Positions 26,520-36,209 of a stretch of 62,979 nucleotides of DNA are shown one piece after another (position 1 is the stretch's first letter; each line of letters begins with the position of its first letter). The stretch is taken from NCBI GenBank assembly GCA_024228395.1, contig JAAETM010000519.1:1-62979 (forward strand), read 5' to 3'. The notes below the pieces were generated by a model that saw only the letters and a program-made list of their open reading frames with translations, was not told the DNA's origin and did not search any database. Both the position numbers and the translations under genes were made by a program. The stretch is from a bacterium (GTDB taxonomy: Bacteria; Planctomycetota; UBA1135; GCA-002686595).

Positions 26520-26535
26520 TGGGCCGGGGCTTGCA
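26520..26535 (+). promoter_or_regulatory. Weak candidate sigma-54 promoter upstream of the matrixin gene
   Basis: TGG GCCG GGGC TTGCA at 26520-26535 has a perfect TTGCA and the canonical 10-bp GG-to-GC spacing (26521-26522 to 26533-26534), but two mismatches in the -24 CACG. In G+C-rich DNA this could arise by chance. The start codon is 133 bp downstream. Confidence 0.25.
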
Positions 26536-26667
26536 AGGGGGGAAAGCTGCATTTCATGTCCCCAATGGCGTCCAGGCTCTCGCATCCCTCCACGACGGGG
26601 CGCGGGCTGCCGCCCAGCCCTCCAAATACGGGTATGCTGTATCGGTGGGGGGCTGTCCCCCGCAGGC

Positions 26668-28029
26668 ATGGCCAATCGGATGACAAGAAGCTTGAACACA
26701 CTACTGGCCTTGGGAGCTATCGGCCTGGGCTTTTGGGTCCTTCCGGGTGATAGCCTTGGATTCACCCTATTGGGAGGCTCCCTCGACCTTGGGCAGCGAG
26801 ACTACCGCTTCTTCAACAATTTTACCGACCCCAGCGCCAACTCCAATACGGTTCCCGACCCCGACTTTCCAGGGGCCCTGGGAGCCGAGTTGGCCATCTG
26901 GAAAGGCGCTGCGGAGTGGAACAGCCGCTTGCATGGCAACGGCGGCACGGACTCGAACCATCCCGATGGCATCGGCTCTGGGGTGGCCAATTTTGACTCA
27001 TTCTATACGGGCCTAGCCACCCAGGTTGGAGGCGTCAATGACAATACGGCCTCCCAGATCTCAGGCTTCTCTGGAATCCACGCCTACCTCGAATTCCCCA
27101 TCGGCGATGGATGGCGAATGCGCTTCTATGAAGGTCCGGATTCATGGCAAGACCAACCGAACCCCATCCACTGGACAGGTGCTTTCCAGTGGGACATCCA
27201 AGGCACGATGACCCATGAGTATGGGCACGCATTAGGACTGGACCATTCCTCGGTACCCGGTGCGACCATGGGACAAGGCACCGCCCAGGGGGTCAACCTG
27301 CGCTCGATCGAAGCCGACGATATCGCCGGTCTGCAGTTCCTGTATGGCCCACTCTCGACCAGCAAACCGGTGATCGACACCTACACCCTGTCGAATAACC
27401 AGGTCACCTTGCATGGCCAGAATTTTCACGCCACCAACAATGAGGTTTGGCTGACCCAGCGCGTGGCTGGTGGGGACGGAACCCCCATTCAAATTTTCGG
27501 GCTCGCATCCCAAGCTGGTGGAACGGAGCTCACCTTTACCTTCCCGGCGGCCGCCAAAGCTGGCGAGGTCTCCGTCAAACTTCCGGGTGTTGCAAACACA
27601 GACCTGTCGGCTCCGTTCCCCATCGACCCGCAGATGGAACCGTACTACCACCTCCCGCGGGCCTACGGAACATCCAAGACCACTTCATCGGGAACTCTTC
27701 CTGTGATTCATGTGTTGGGTGTACCCTCGATTCAACACGGCACTTTCGAATTGGTGCTCGCCAGCGGTCCGACCTTCGGCCAGGGAATCGTGCTGAGCGC
27801 GAGGGCCCGCAACAACATGCCATTCTTTGGGGGGACACTGTGGATAAGCGGCCCTATCGAACGGGAGCTGGTCTTCACCCATCAGTTTGGGTTTGCACAG
27901 TTGCGGGTGCCATTCCCCGATGGTGCCGTACCCGGGGAATCGCGCTTCTACCAGGTGTGGTTCGCAGACCCCGGCGATCCCCAAGGGGTCGGTCTGAGCC
28001 ACGGTCTCTGGGTCACGTTCGCGGAATAG
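26668..28029 (+). CDS. Secreted matrixin-type zinc metalloprotease with IPT/TIG domain
   Basis: A 453-aa protein with a signal peptide (hydrophobic LNTLLALGAIGLGFWVLP). The catalytic site HEYGHALGLDH (~183-193) is the HExxHxxGxxH motif of M10 matrixins, followed by a Met-turn-like segment PGATMGQ. After it, residues ~228-300 form an IPT/TIG-like Ig domain (PVIDTYTLSNNQVTLHGQNF), and a C-terminal ~130 residues have no clear family. Starts at ATG 26668 or 26680. It is presumably exported and degrades extracellular protein. Confidence 0.82.
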   Translation: MANRMTRSLNTLLALGAIGLGFWVLPGDSLGFTLLGGSLDLGQRDYRFFNNFTDPSANSNTVPDPDFPGALGAELAIWKGAAEWNSRLHGNGGTDSNHPDGIGSGVANFDSFYTGLATQVGGVNDNTASQISGFSGIHAYLEFPIGDGWRMRFYEGPDSWQDQPNPIHWTGAFQWDIQGTMTHEYGHALGLDHSSVPGATMGQGTAQGVNLRSIEADDIAGLQFLYGPLSTSKPVIDTYTLSNNQVTLHGQNFHATNNEVWLTQRVAGGDGTPIQIFGLASQAGGTELTFTFPAAAKAGEVSVKLPGVANTDLSAPFPIDPQMEPYYHLPRAYGTSKTTSSGTLPVIHVLGVPSIQHGTFELVLASGPTFGQGIVLSARARNNMPFFGGTLWISGPIERELVFTHQFGFAQLRVPFPDGAVPGESRFYQVWFADPGDPQGVGLSHGLWVTFAE

Positions 28030-28050
28030 ACCGCGCCCCAGCCCTGGCGA

Positions 28051-29235
28051 TCAGTCACCCCCGGATTCCACCTTCCCTGGTTTGCTTTCCGCAGTATCGG
28101 GGACGGACCTCTCACGGGGATTTCTGGTCCAAGGCCTGGGGAACTCATTGCTTTGCACCACACTCGCCCGGTACTGGACCTCGGCGGTACCTTTCAGCGT
28201 CATCCTCTGTGTCACGGCTGGTTGATGGAGCGCCTGCGTCTGAACCTCCAATTCCAATAGCTGGGTGCCATTCAATCGGTAGGTGTGGGCCCTGTTGAGG
28301 GCCATGTTCCAGATTAGGGTTCCCGCCCCCTCGCCCGAGTGCCGCACACCGTTGTGCAGGACAATGGTTCCACGGCGACTCTCGCCCAGCATCTGAAGTT
28401 CCTCGGCTGCGGCAGAGCGGTCTTGGCTCGTGACAAACTTGTAGTCCAATTCCACATGGGCCATAACCAACTCCCCCTTGCCCACAACCCGAACCATCTT
28501 GCAGCGCAGGTGTCCCTTCAGATCGCTGGGGTTCCAAACGCTCTCGGCGCATCCCCCAACACCCATGAGCAGGGTTCGGATCAACATGCCCCCACCCGGT
28601 TTGATCTGGCGATAATCCATGGCGCCCGTCGGAGCGAGCAGCTCGATCAAGTGTTTCAACTCAACATTCCAGCTATCTCCGACCCGCACAGGTTCGCTCG
28701 GCAATAGGCTTGCGCATGTATTGTGCAAACGAACTCCACCCAGCAAGGACTCAACCATCGCACTTTGATCGAAGTAGGCGCCATAGCTGTCTTCATCGGG
28801 AACATGGGAATACACCACACTGGTACTGGGGTTCCCAAGCGGGCTCTTCAACGTAACCTCGAGCGGATCGACTTCGGGCACATGAAAATCCAGCTTGCCC
28901 CAGATCGCGGCCTCATTCCAGATCCGCCTCATCCTTTGGATTCGACCCCCCTGGGCCCTTTGAATCCAATCGGTCGTCACCCTGCGCTCCTTGGTGTCCA
29001 AAGTGGGCAGCACGGTTTCGGTCCTCAGTGCCTCCCCTTCTATTTGTGACAGAACCTGGGTGGCGGCCAGTTTGTGGGTCGCCACCCAATTGTGCTGGAT
29101 ACGTTCCTTTGCTTTTGGAACGTAGCGCAAGGTTACGGGCTCGGAAGGCACCTTGGCGTCCTGTTGAAAGGGCCCCGAGGGGAGTGCAATGGATACTAGG
29201 AGCAGGGCCCCAAGGACATGTGCAATTCGTTTCAT
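28051..29235 (-). CDS. Secreted protein of unknown function
   Basis: A 394-aa protein with a Sec signal peptide (MKRIAHVLGALLLVSIALPS). The body has no motif I recognise. It contains beta-rich segments and a single cysteine pair region (HNTCASLLP, GGCAESVW). The gene is the third of an apparent operon with two MORN-repeat genes upstream (stop-to-start gap 3 bp), so it may share their surface function. Confidence 0.6.
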   Translation of the reverse strand: MKRIAHVLGALLLVSIALPSGPFQQDAKVPSEPVTLRYVPKAKERIQHNWVATHKLAATQVLSQIEGEALRTETVLPTLDTKERRVTTDWIQRAQGGRIQRMRRIWNEAAIWGKLDFHVPEVDPLEVTLKSPLGNPSTSVVYSHVPDEDSYGAYFDQSAMVESLLGGVRLHNTCASLLPSEPVRVGDSWNVELKHLIELLAPTGAMDYRQIKPGGGMLIRTLLMGVGGCAESVWNPSDLKGHLRCKMVRVVGKGELVMAHVELDYKFVTSQDRSAAAEELQMLGESRRGTIVLHNGVRHSGEGAGTLIWNMALNRAHTYRLNGTQLLELEVQTQALHQPAVTQRMTLKGTAEVQYRASVVQSNEFPRPWTRNPRERSVPDTAESKPGKVESGGD

Positions 29236-29238
29236 GGC

Positions 29239-30195
29239 TTACTCCGTCTTCCTTCCGTCGTCGTAATGCCCGGAAGCCTGGTCATCCGTGCGTCCAAACC
29301 CATCGTATTCGGTCCAGAAGCCGTTGCGTTTGCCCGCCTTCATCTGCCCGCAGCTCTTGCGAAGTCCATTGGTCCCATAATGCACCCAAAAACCGTTGGG
29401 CTCACCGGCCTTGAAGGGACCCTCAAAACGGGTCTTGCCATCGGGATGAAAGCCGATCCAAGCGCCGTCTTGGGCGCCATTGACGTAGGGGCCCTGCGCT
29501 TCCACCTCCCCTTCGGGGTAGAGGAAATACCATAGTCCTGATTCCAGGCCCTTATCGAAATTTCCAAAGGACTTGCGAGTCCCGGTGGCCCTGTAGTATG
29601 TCCAAAGTCCTTGTTTCCCGTTGCGAACATAGTTGCCGGAAGCCTGCAACTTACCTGTCGGGTTGAATTGCTTGGCGGGACCAACGCGAAGCCCATCCAG
29701 ATAGGTGTATTCCATGCTCACATGACCGGCAACGGCGAAATGGCGTCGAATGCCCTGCTGGGCGCCGTCCTTCCACTGGCTCACGCTCATTTTCTCCCCG
29801 GACGGGAAGAACTCAATCCACTCCCCCTGCCTCAAGCCTTCTGAGAAGCGACCCTGCTCACGTTTGCTGCCGTCCTTGTTGAAGAACACCCAAGCCCCCT
29901 CTTGTTTGTAATTCAAATAGGATCCTTGGTAGGCCAAGGTCCCATCGAAGTAGTAGCTCTTCCACTCACCGTGGCGACGACCACGGTACAAGCGGCCCTC
30001 CCGCGCCACACCACCACTGGGATAACTGAAGACGGTCCAGGTTCCTGGCTCCGCGGAACCCAAGCCCTTGGAATCCACGCCTTCCTGTCCAACTCCAGAA
30101 GCCGAAAGCGCTTTGCTGGCAATGGCATTCGGTAAGCCGATACCCAAACCAACCAAGGCCAAGAGCCCTATCCAGGTGTTCTTCCATTTACTCAT
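29239..30195 (-). CDS. Secreted MORN-repeat protein
   Basis: A 318-aa protein. A signal peptide or anchor (IGLLALVGLGIGLPNAIA) is followed by about nine MORN-type repeats of the form G.W..Y...G....G.Y..G...G.W, for instance GEWKSYYFDGTLAYQGSYLN and GLWTYYRATGTRKSFGNFDK. Such repeats often mediate protein or lipid contact, and similar proteins are annotated as YwqK-type. It overlaps the upstream MORN lipoprotein gene by 8 bp. Confidence 0.75.
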   Translation of the reverse strand: MSKWKNTWIGLLALVGLGIGLPNAIASKALSASGVGQEGVDSKGLGSAEPGTWTVFSYPSGGVAREGRLYRGRRHGEWKSYYFDGTLAYQGSYLNYKQEGAWVFFNKDGSKREQGRFSEGLRQGEWIEFFPSGEKMSVSQWKDGAQQGIRRHFAVAGHVSMEYTYLDGLRVGPAKQFNPTGKLQASGNYVRNGKQGLWTYYRATGTRKSFGNFDKGLESGLWYFLYPEGEVEAQGPYVNGAQDGAWIGFHPDGKTRFEGPFKAGEPNGFWVHYGTNGLRKSCGQMKAGKRNGFWTEYDGFGRTDDQASGHYDDGRKTE

Positions 30196-31312
30196 TTTCG
30201 AAACCCTCCCCTTTCAGTTCTTCGGCATTCAGACCCCTGGCCTTTTTTCCACCGGCATAGAATCCGGACCAAGTGTCCTGGACACTTCCATCTTCTCCCC
30301 AGTAGATCCAGGGCCCCTTACGTCCCCCGTCCTTCATTTCACCCCTGCTGTAGGGCCGTCCGCTGGCATAAAATTCCAAGCGTGCTCCATTCTCAACGCT
30401 ATCCAGATAGTTCGTATCAAGGGTCAAAACACCACCGCGCCATTCTTTGTAGTAACCGGTCACCTTGCCGCGCACGAACTCCTTCTCCTGAACCCTTTCC
30501 CCCTCAGGATTGAATTCGACCCAAACCCCTTGCTTGAGGCCATGGTGGTATTTCCCCCGTTGATGGACTTTGGTGATCCCCGCAATGCGGTGATACATCG
30601 TGGCATCCCCATGCCGGGATCCGTTCAAATAAGTCTCTAGTGAAACCGGCGTCATGCCGCGGTCCCACACCTGACAGGTCCCATTCTTAATGCCTTGCTC
30701 CCAGTGACTCACTTCCTGGGACCCGCCTGTCCCAAACCATTGGCTGAATTCCCCATGCAAACTCCCAGCCGTGTACTCCCCCCGCACGCGCAATTTTCCG
30801 CGCGTCCCATATTCCATGTAAATGCCATCCCGCTTGCCAGACTTGAATTCGGACTCCACTTTCAACTGACCGCTTTCATGCCATTCCCGGTAGGGCCCCT
30901 GCAGCACGCCTTCCACCCAAAAAGCCTCTTGAATAACCACGCCATTCGCATGCAGGTGTAGATCCCGGCCATGGTGCCCCAGGGGACCAAACGTACCCAA
31001 AAGCTGGCTGTAAATCCGTCGCACATGGCCACTTGGATAATAACTGCGTACAGTTTCTACCAGCTTCCCAGACACTTGTTCGACGGGAATCCAATCGTCA
31101 GGATCCGCGGCCTTTTCTACCGGTGCGGGTTTCGCGACCGGCCCATCCTGCGCCGTCTCCAGATCCTGAGTCCATGACTCGACCGCAATAGCAGGTTGGC
31201 TCCCGCCCCCCACGCCCACCGATGGTTGACCTGGGTTCGAGAGGGGCGCGTAGCCTCCCCGGCATCCACAAATGGCTGTCAAGAGGAGCGGAGCGATGAG
31301 CGGTCGCAACAT
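30188..31312 (-). CDS. MORN-repeat lipoprotein
   Basis: About 374 aa, starting at ATG 31312. The signal ends ...LTAICGC, a lipobox-like ICGC. Residues ~110-360 hold MORN-type repeats (GPYREWHESGQLKVESEFKS, GIYMEYGTRGKLRVRGEYTA, GEFSQWFGTGGSQEVSHWEQ). It is a distant paralogue of the next gene. First gene of the operon 31312-28051. Confidence 0.72.
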   Translation of the reverse strand: MLRPLIAPLLLTAICGCRGGYAPLSNPGQPSVGVGGGSQPAIAVESWTQDLETAQDGPVAKPAPVEKAADPDDWIPVEQVSGKLVETVRSYYPSGHVRRIYSQLLGTFGPLGHHGRDLHLHANGVVIQEAFWVEGVLQGPYREWHESGQLKVESEFKSGKRDGIYMEYGTRGKLRVRGEYTAGSLHGEFSQWFGTGGSQEVSHWEQGIKNGTCQVWDRGMTPVSLETYLNGSRHGDATMYHRIAGITKVHQRGKYHHGLKQGVWVEFNPEGERVQEKEFVRGKVTGYYKEWRGGVLTLDTNYLDSVENGARLEFYASGRPYSRGEMKDGGRKGPWIYWGEDGSVQDTWSGFYAGGKKARGLNAEELKGEGFENE

Positions 31313-31488
31313 GGTAATGGAAGTATCGGGTTTCAGCGCGGGACGGGGATTCTCACCCGCGCGAGCAAGGAGACGCGGGAGTTTAGCGCCTACGCAGGAT
31401 ATACGCATCGGTTGACTCCTGGGTTGGAATCAAGCCTGTCATTTGCGTCCATGCCCGATTCCAAGACCCGCTCGACTGCAGGGACGGC

Positions 31489-32508
31489 CTATTCAGGGGA
31501 ATTGCGCTCCTCTAATTGCTCGATGCGATCCAGAATCCCCTGAAAGGTGCCATCCTCGAGGGTGCCGGGCTCCAGCCCCAAGAAGGAACGCTTTGCAATC
31601 TCAAAAGACTGCAACGCCTCAGGGTAGAGGCCCATTTGCGCCTGAACCTCACCCAGTTCCTGTTGTGCATGTCCTCGCCACTCCATTTCATCGGGCATGG
31701 GGTTGGCTTGCCAACGATTCTCAGCACGCAGCGCCACATCGGAAAGCCAAAGAAGAGCTTCCCCGTCCCGCCCCGCCAACCTCAAGGCCCGCCCCACCGC
31801 CCAATCGGAGATCAAACGCTCCCGGTGCCCCCCGGTTCGATAGTGGTACCAACGCGCTCGGCGATAGGAAGCCAAGGCCTCCATCGGCCGCTGCATGCGG
31901 TCGTACGTGAGTCCGAGATTGTTCCATAGGATGGCGAGCATGGCTTCGTTGCCGCCTTCTTGGGCCGCGTCGATCGCCCTTCGAGCCCAAACCACCTGTC
32001 CATCCAAGGGAGCCAAGAGTGCCAGATGATGGGCTGCGCTTAGAGCTCGCTCGAACAGCCCCTCCGCCCGACAGTAATCGTAGAGGCTCTCAAAAATCTC
32101 CAGGGCTTTGTCGTTGTTCCCCAAGGACCGCTCAAAAAGCCCACGCACCTGGCGGCAGCGTGAATAGCCCAAGGGCTCCTCCTGTACGGAAAGTTCTTCC
32201 GCCTGCTCTAGCCACAGTTGGCCATCGGCGGGAAGTCCTTGCAAAAAATAGCAGCGGGCCACCAGGGCCAGGGCTTCCACCTGAATGATCCGGTCCCCAT
32301 TGGCCTGCGCAGCCCTAGCTGCGATCTCGAATGCCCGACGGGCAACTCGAATCTCTCTTTGAGATAGCCTATTAGCACCTTCTGCGAGCATCGCACGCGG
32401 ATCGGTCTCCATGACCCCACTCTCGCGCCACGGAGCGGGTAAGGGGATGGAATCAATGGCTGAACAACCTGTCAGGAAGAGCGCAAGGAGGAGCAATCGC
32501 ACCCACAC
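31489..32508 (-). CDS. TPR-repeat lipoprotein
   Basis: About 339 aa. The start is GTG 32508 or GTG 32502; both give a lipoprotein signal VRLLLLALFLTGC. The body is made of helical TPR-like repeats (NNLGLTYDRMQRPMEALASY, ELGEVQAQMGLYPEALQSFE). It is probably an outer-membrane or periplasmic scaffold. It is divergent from the pseudo-receiver regulator at 32614, with 105 bp between starts. Confidence 0.7.
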   Translation of the reverse strand: MWVRLLLLALFLTGCSAIDSIPLPAPWRESGVMETDPRAMLAEGANRLSQREIRVARRAFEIAARAAQANGDRIIQVEALALVARCYFLQGLPADGQLWLEQAEELSVQEEPLGYSRCRQVRGLFERSLGNNDKALEIFESLYDYCRAEGLFERALSAAHHLALLAPLDGQVVWARRAIDAAQEGGNEAMLAILWNNLGLTYDRMQRPMEALASYRRARWYHYRTGGHRERLISDWAVGRALRLAGRDGEALLWLSDVALRAENRWQANPMPDEMEWRGHAQQELGEVQAQMGLYPEALQSFEIAKRSFLGLEPGTLEDGTFQGILDRIEQLEERNSPE

Positions 32509-32613
32509 ATTGTAGAGCGAAGGATGCCCAAACCGAATTTTCCTCGGAAAGCACTTGGGCTCGACCCCCTTAAGACTCGATTCGAGGAAAGTCGGTCCCC
32601 CAAAGAGAAACCT

Positions 32614-33231
32614 ATGAAGCACACAGCCCTTGTGGTCCACGATGACCCCCGAGTTCTTGCCAGCGCCGCCTCCAAACTGGAGGCCGCTGGCCATTCCGTT
32701 CGCCGCGCTTCCAGCCTTACCGAGGCTCGCCGCGTATTGGATGCAAGCCGGCCTGACCTGGTCTGTACTAGCCTGCGTCTGGGCGATTTGCCCCGGGAAT
32801 TCGCAATTGACCGCCTTAGGGCGGACTTCCCCAACCTCCGTATCCTGCTCCTCATCGGACAAGAGGAGCTGAAGGAAGCGGGAACAGCCCTGGCTTCCTG
32901 CGACGAATACGTCGCCGTACCCGCCGAGGAAGGTCGGTTCCAGAAGTCGGTCGAAAACCTGATCAAGCGCGCCAGCCTTGATCACGAGATCTCCCGCCTG
33001 AGCCAAGGGACCCATGGCGCTCCCTCCACTCCAGGAAACGTTTTCCTAGAGCAAGGGCAGATTCGCCCCTTCCAGCAGTACGAACGCGACATCCTCCTGC
33101 ATGCCCTGACAACCACCCATTGGAACGTTAAGGAAACGGCCACCCGCCTCAAAATCGGACGCGCGACCCTCTACCGCAAGATCGACAGGTACAACCTGCG
33201 CGCTTTTCGCCACCAACGCCACGCATCCTAA
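32614..33231 (+). CDS. Pseudo-receiver regulator with Fis-type DNA-binding domain
   Basis: A 205-aa protein. Residues 1-~118 resemble a CheY-like receiver (ALVVHDDPRVLASAASKLEA), but the phospho-acceptor Asp is replaced: PDLVCTSLRLGD has Ser where DLRLP has Asp. Residues ~155-200 are a Fis-type helix-turn-helix (WNVKETATRLKIGRATLYRK). No AAA+ domain lies between, unlike NtrC-type activators. It may be a DNA-binding regulator not controlled by phosphorylation. A terminator follows at 33305. Confidence 0.78.
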   Translation: MKHTALVVHDDPRVLASAASKLEAAGHSVRRASSLTEARRVLDASRPDLVCTSLRLGDLPREFAIDRLRADFPNLRILLLIGQEELKEAGTALASCDEYVAVPAEEGRFQKSVENLIKRASLDHEISRLSQGTHGAPSTPGNVFLEQGQIRPFQQYERDILLHALTTTHWNVKETATRLKIGRATLYRKIDRYNLRAFRHQRHAS

Positions 33232-33304
33232 CCCGTAATGGATGGGGAACGGGCCTGACCCGGCTTCCCAGTTCGGACTAAGGCACCCCACGGGCTGCCA
33301 ACAG

Positions 33305-33339
33305 AAAGGGGATCGGTTTCGACCGGGCCCCTTTCTTTG
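33305..33339 (+). terminator. Rho-independent terminator
   Basis: AAAGGGG at 33305-33311 pairs with CCCCTTT at 33328-33334, with an inner GGT-TTCG-ACC hairpin, followed by CTTTG. It follows the Fis-type regulator gene. Confidence 0.7.
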
Positions 33340-33419
33340 TATCCTTACATGGTGGTCCACTTCCCCCAAGGGGCGCCACATGAGACTGGTTGGCCACCAA
33401 GCCCCCCCAACATACTCCC

Positions 33420-34817
33420 ATGCGCATCTCTTCCCGCACGCTCACATCCCTGCTCATCCTTGGTCCCCTCGCTGGCATGGCTCCCGCGCAAGCAAGCTCC
33501 GGCAACCCCTTCCAGGAGGAAAAGCCCAAGGTAGAGCAGAAGAAGGAAGACCTCAGCAAGCAAGCCTTCAAGTCGATGACCCCTGAAGAGGCCTTCGTTG
33601 AAGCAGCAAAGAGGAACAAAATTTCCATCCTGGTTTTCGTCCGCCCAGGCCAATCGGCCTCGGATCAGATGATCGAGGGGAGCCTAAAAAATGAAACCCT
33701 GCTGACCTGGCTGAAAGACAACTCCATTGCGGTAAAGCAAGTCTTTGGAGAAAACGACGAGTGGATCAAGCGCAAGGGGATCAGGAGCTTCCCGGCAATT
33801 TCTGTTCGCACAGCCAACCGCCGCATCCTGGATGTCATCCATGGTTACAAGACTGCTGAAGAACTGCTGGTCTTGTTTGACACATGCATCCGCACAGCAA
33901 GGACCAATTCCCGCCCCGAAGGCGAAGCAGCGGAAGACCCCTATTCCTGGCTGGCATATGGGAGCTACCTATTCGGTAGCGCAGGAGATCCCGACGAGAT
34001 TGGCAGTGCGCTCCTGTGGTGCCTGGATCATGCGCATGACAAGGATCCAGCGTTCCTGGAGAGGCACCTCGATTTCCTCCTGCGCAAGCTGGCGCAGGTA
34101 GCCAAGATCTCTCCCAATGTGGAGCAAGGTCTACACCAACGGCGCGATGCCCTGCACAACAAAGTGGTCTCGGGAGATGCTTCCAATCTCGAGGCTTACG
34201 CGCTCTCACGATTTGGTCTATTTCTGCGCGACATGGACGATGCCATACGCGCCTTCAACCAGATCACTCCAGACACAAAACACAAGCAAACCCTCAAGAG
34301 CGTACTGATGTGGAGCAACCTGGAACGCATGGTTGCTTACCGGCGCTATCCCGATCTGCTGGAGCACCTGCCCGACCCGCTTCCCGTATTCAAATCGCGC
34401 CTAGCTGCGATTGTGGCCATCGAAAAGGGAGACGCCGTCGAGCAAAAGTCAGACCTCCCTCGTCCCCCTGGCGCAGGTGACCAAGATTCCAAAACCAAAG
34501 AGGCCAAAGTCAAACCGGAGGTTCCGCTCCCCGGGATCGCTCAAACGCGTAACGCCATGGTCCAGGACGCGGCTTTTTTCTATGAGTGTTTGGCTGCCAC
34601 TGGGCGCCTGAAAGATGCGGAAGCGCTGATGATCTTGGTTACAGACTTCGAATGCTCCGGCCGATGCTACGCCAGGTTCATCGAAAGAGCCAATCGACTC
34701 AAAACGATGGAATTGGCCAACGCCATTGCGCAGCGTGGAAAGGAGAGGGTTCCCGAGGATCAAATCTGGCGCATCGATAACATGGTGATCCGCGGCTCTC
34801 GAGGGGTCCGTCGCTAA
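33420..34817 (+). CDS. Secreted thioredoxin-like protein with long helical C-terminus
   Basis: A 465-aa protein with a signal peptide (residues 1-~25, ending AQA). Residues ~65-155 resemble a thioredoxin fold (ISILVFVRPGQSASDQMIEG, KGIRSFPAISVRTANRRI, GYKTAEELLVLFD). The CxxC motif is absent, so it should not be a disulfide reductase. Residues ~170-460 are helical, possibly TPR-like. Transcription ends at the terminator at 34844. Confidence 0.62.
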   Translation: MRISSRTLTSLLILGPLAGMAPAQASSGNPFQEEKPKVEQKKEDLSKQAFKSMTPEEAFVEAAKRNKISILVFVRPGQSASDQMIEGSLKNETLLTWLKDNSIAVKQVFGENDEWIKRKGIRSFPAISVRTANRRILDVIHGYKTAEELLVLFDTCIRTARTNSRPEGEAAEDPYSWLAYGSYLFGSAGDPDEIGSALLWCLDHAHDKDPAFLERHLDFLLRKLAQVAKISPNVEQGLHQRRDALHNKVVSGDASNLEAYALSRFGLFLRDMDDAIRAFNQITPDTKHKQTLKSVLMWSNLERMVAYRRYPDLLEHLPDPLPVFKSRLAAIVAIEKGDAVEQKSDLPRPPGAGDQDSKTKEAKVKPEVPLPGIAQTRNAMVQDAAFFYECLAATGRLKDAEALMILVTDFECSGRCYARFIERANRLKTMELANAIAQRGKERVPEDQIWRIDNMVIRGSRGVRR

Positions 34818-34843
34818 TCCTCCCACGGTCGAAACCACTAATC

Positions 34844-34881
34844 AGCCCCAAGCGCCCGCCACACGGTGCTCGGGGCTTTTT
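34844..34881 (+). terminator. Rho-independent terminator
   Basis: AGCCCCAAGC at 34844-34853 pairs with GCTCGGGGCT at 34868-34877, with one mismatch, and is followed by TTTT. It closes the transcript of the thioredoxin-like gene. Confidence 0.75.
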
Positions 34882-35022
34882 GCTTCCACTGTGCGATTTC
34901 ACTCACTAGCGATCCCCGTCAGCAAAACGCATTATGGCTTCTCCGAACGGTTGCTCCCCCACGCTTGTCGGGTAGTCTCTATTTGTCGAACAACCCTCCG
35001 CACCATTTAGAACCCACGCTTC

Positions 35023-36201
35023 ATGCTCCACAAGAACACTGCTCGCCTCGCATTGGCAGTCCTTTCCCTGACTTTCCTAATGGCGAGTTCTTGCGGCCCT
35101 GATGACGGAAAGGGTACAGCCCGCAAGCACTTCGGTGCGGGAGCCAACAGGGAGAAAGGCCTTGAGGTACTGAATCCCTACTCGCCCGACTTACCCTTCT
35201 ACTACTCATTCGGTTCACTTCCCTATGGCAAAGTCTTTGCCCACACCTTCGAACTGCGAAACATAGAAGACCGTGCCATCACTATCAAACGTTGGGAACC
35301 AGCCTGTTCTTGCTCGAGGGTCAAGTCGATGTACGCCTGGAAGGGTGAGGATATGGAACAAGGCACCACCGCCGGAAACATCTCTAAGCGCGGCGAGATG
35401 CTGCGGGTGGAACCGGGGCAACGATTCTCGATAGAGATCCTGGTGGACACCAAGCGTGTGGCGCCCAACGCCCACAAACTGGCGGTTTTGCGTGTCGTTA
35501 CGGACTCGCAAGTCGAACCCTACATGGCCTTTGAGGTCAATTTCCTCCCCGAGAAGTTATTCGAACAGGCGTCGCCTTCACTGAAACTTGGCGACATCCC
35601 CTTGGGCGGCGGAATTGGAAATACCCTGCAGGTTTGGTCAAGGGTATCCATGGGTGAAGCACGCCTGATTGACGTGCATTCCACAACACCCGGACTTCAT
35701 GCCGAGTTGGAGTTGATTCCAGATCATTCGTCCAACTGGAACTTGACCGTGACCGCAATCGGACAGGAAACGCGGGGCCCCCTACGCGGCGCAGTGGTCC
35801 TTCGAACAACCGACATCAATGGGCTAGGCGATGCCGGTCGCTTGGAGATACCGGTCGAGGGACGAGTGGTGCCTCCGATAATGATGTACCCCTCCAACCT
35901 GAGCTTCGGGCGCATTGCCCAAGGGAAAGGGAGCAGTCTCACAGCAGGAGTGAACGGGTTGGCGCCCGGGCACAAGATCGCCATCAAGCAGGCCCGCTTA
36001 GCCGGCCCCTCGGCGGAATTCCTGACGGTGGAACTCGAACGCATCGCAACGGACACCTTTGGAAAAAGTGTGCGAATCGACGTGCATATTCACTGCGACA
36101 AGGACACTCCCCCGGGCGAAATCAAGGCCGAATTGACCCTGGATCTGGTGGATGAGCTCGATCCAACGATCGTGCGCTCTATCCACGGCCTTGTGGAATG
36201 A
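35023..36201 (+). CDS. DUF1573-containing lipoprotein
   Basis: A 392-aa protein with a lipoprotein signal ending MASSC. DUF1573 features appear early: FGSLPYGKVFAHTFELRN and the characteristic EPACSCSRV. An additional Ig-like beta domain follows (residues ~190-300, SLKLGDIPLGG and beyond). Such proteins are common in Planctomycetota and Bacteroidota and are thought to act at the surface or outer membrane. No enzymatic motif is seen. Confidence 0.75.
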   Translation: MLHKNTARLALAVLSLTFLMASSCGPDDGKGTARKHFGAGANREKGLEVLNPYSPDLPFYYSFGSLPYGKVFAHTFELRNIEDRAITIKRWEPACSCSRVKSMYAWKGEDMEQGTTAGNISKRGEMLRVEPGQRFSIEILVDTKRVAPNAHKLAVLRVVTDSQVEPYMAFEVNFLPEKLFEQASPSLKLGDIPLGGGIGNTLQVWSRVSMGEARLIDVHSTTPGLHAELELIPDHSSNWNLTVTAIGQETRGPLRGAVVLRTTDINGLGDAGRLEIPVEGRVVPPIMMYPSNLSFGRIAQGKGSSLTAGVNGLAPGHKIAIKQARLAGPSAEFLTVELERIATDTFGKSVRIDVHIHCDKDTPPGEIKAELTLDLVDELDPTIVRSIHGLVE

Positions 36202-36209
36202 GCCGCCCG

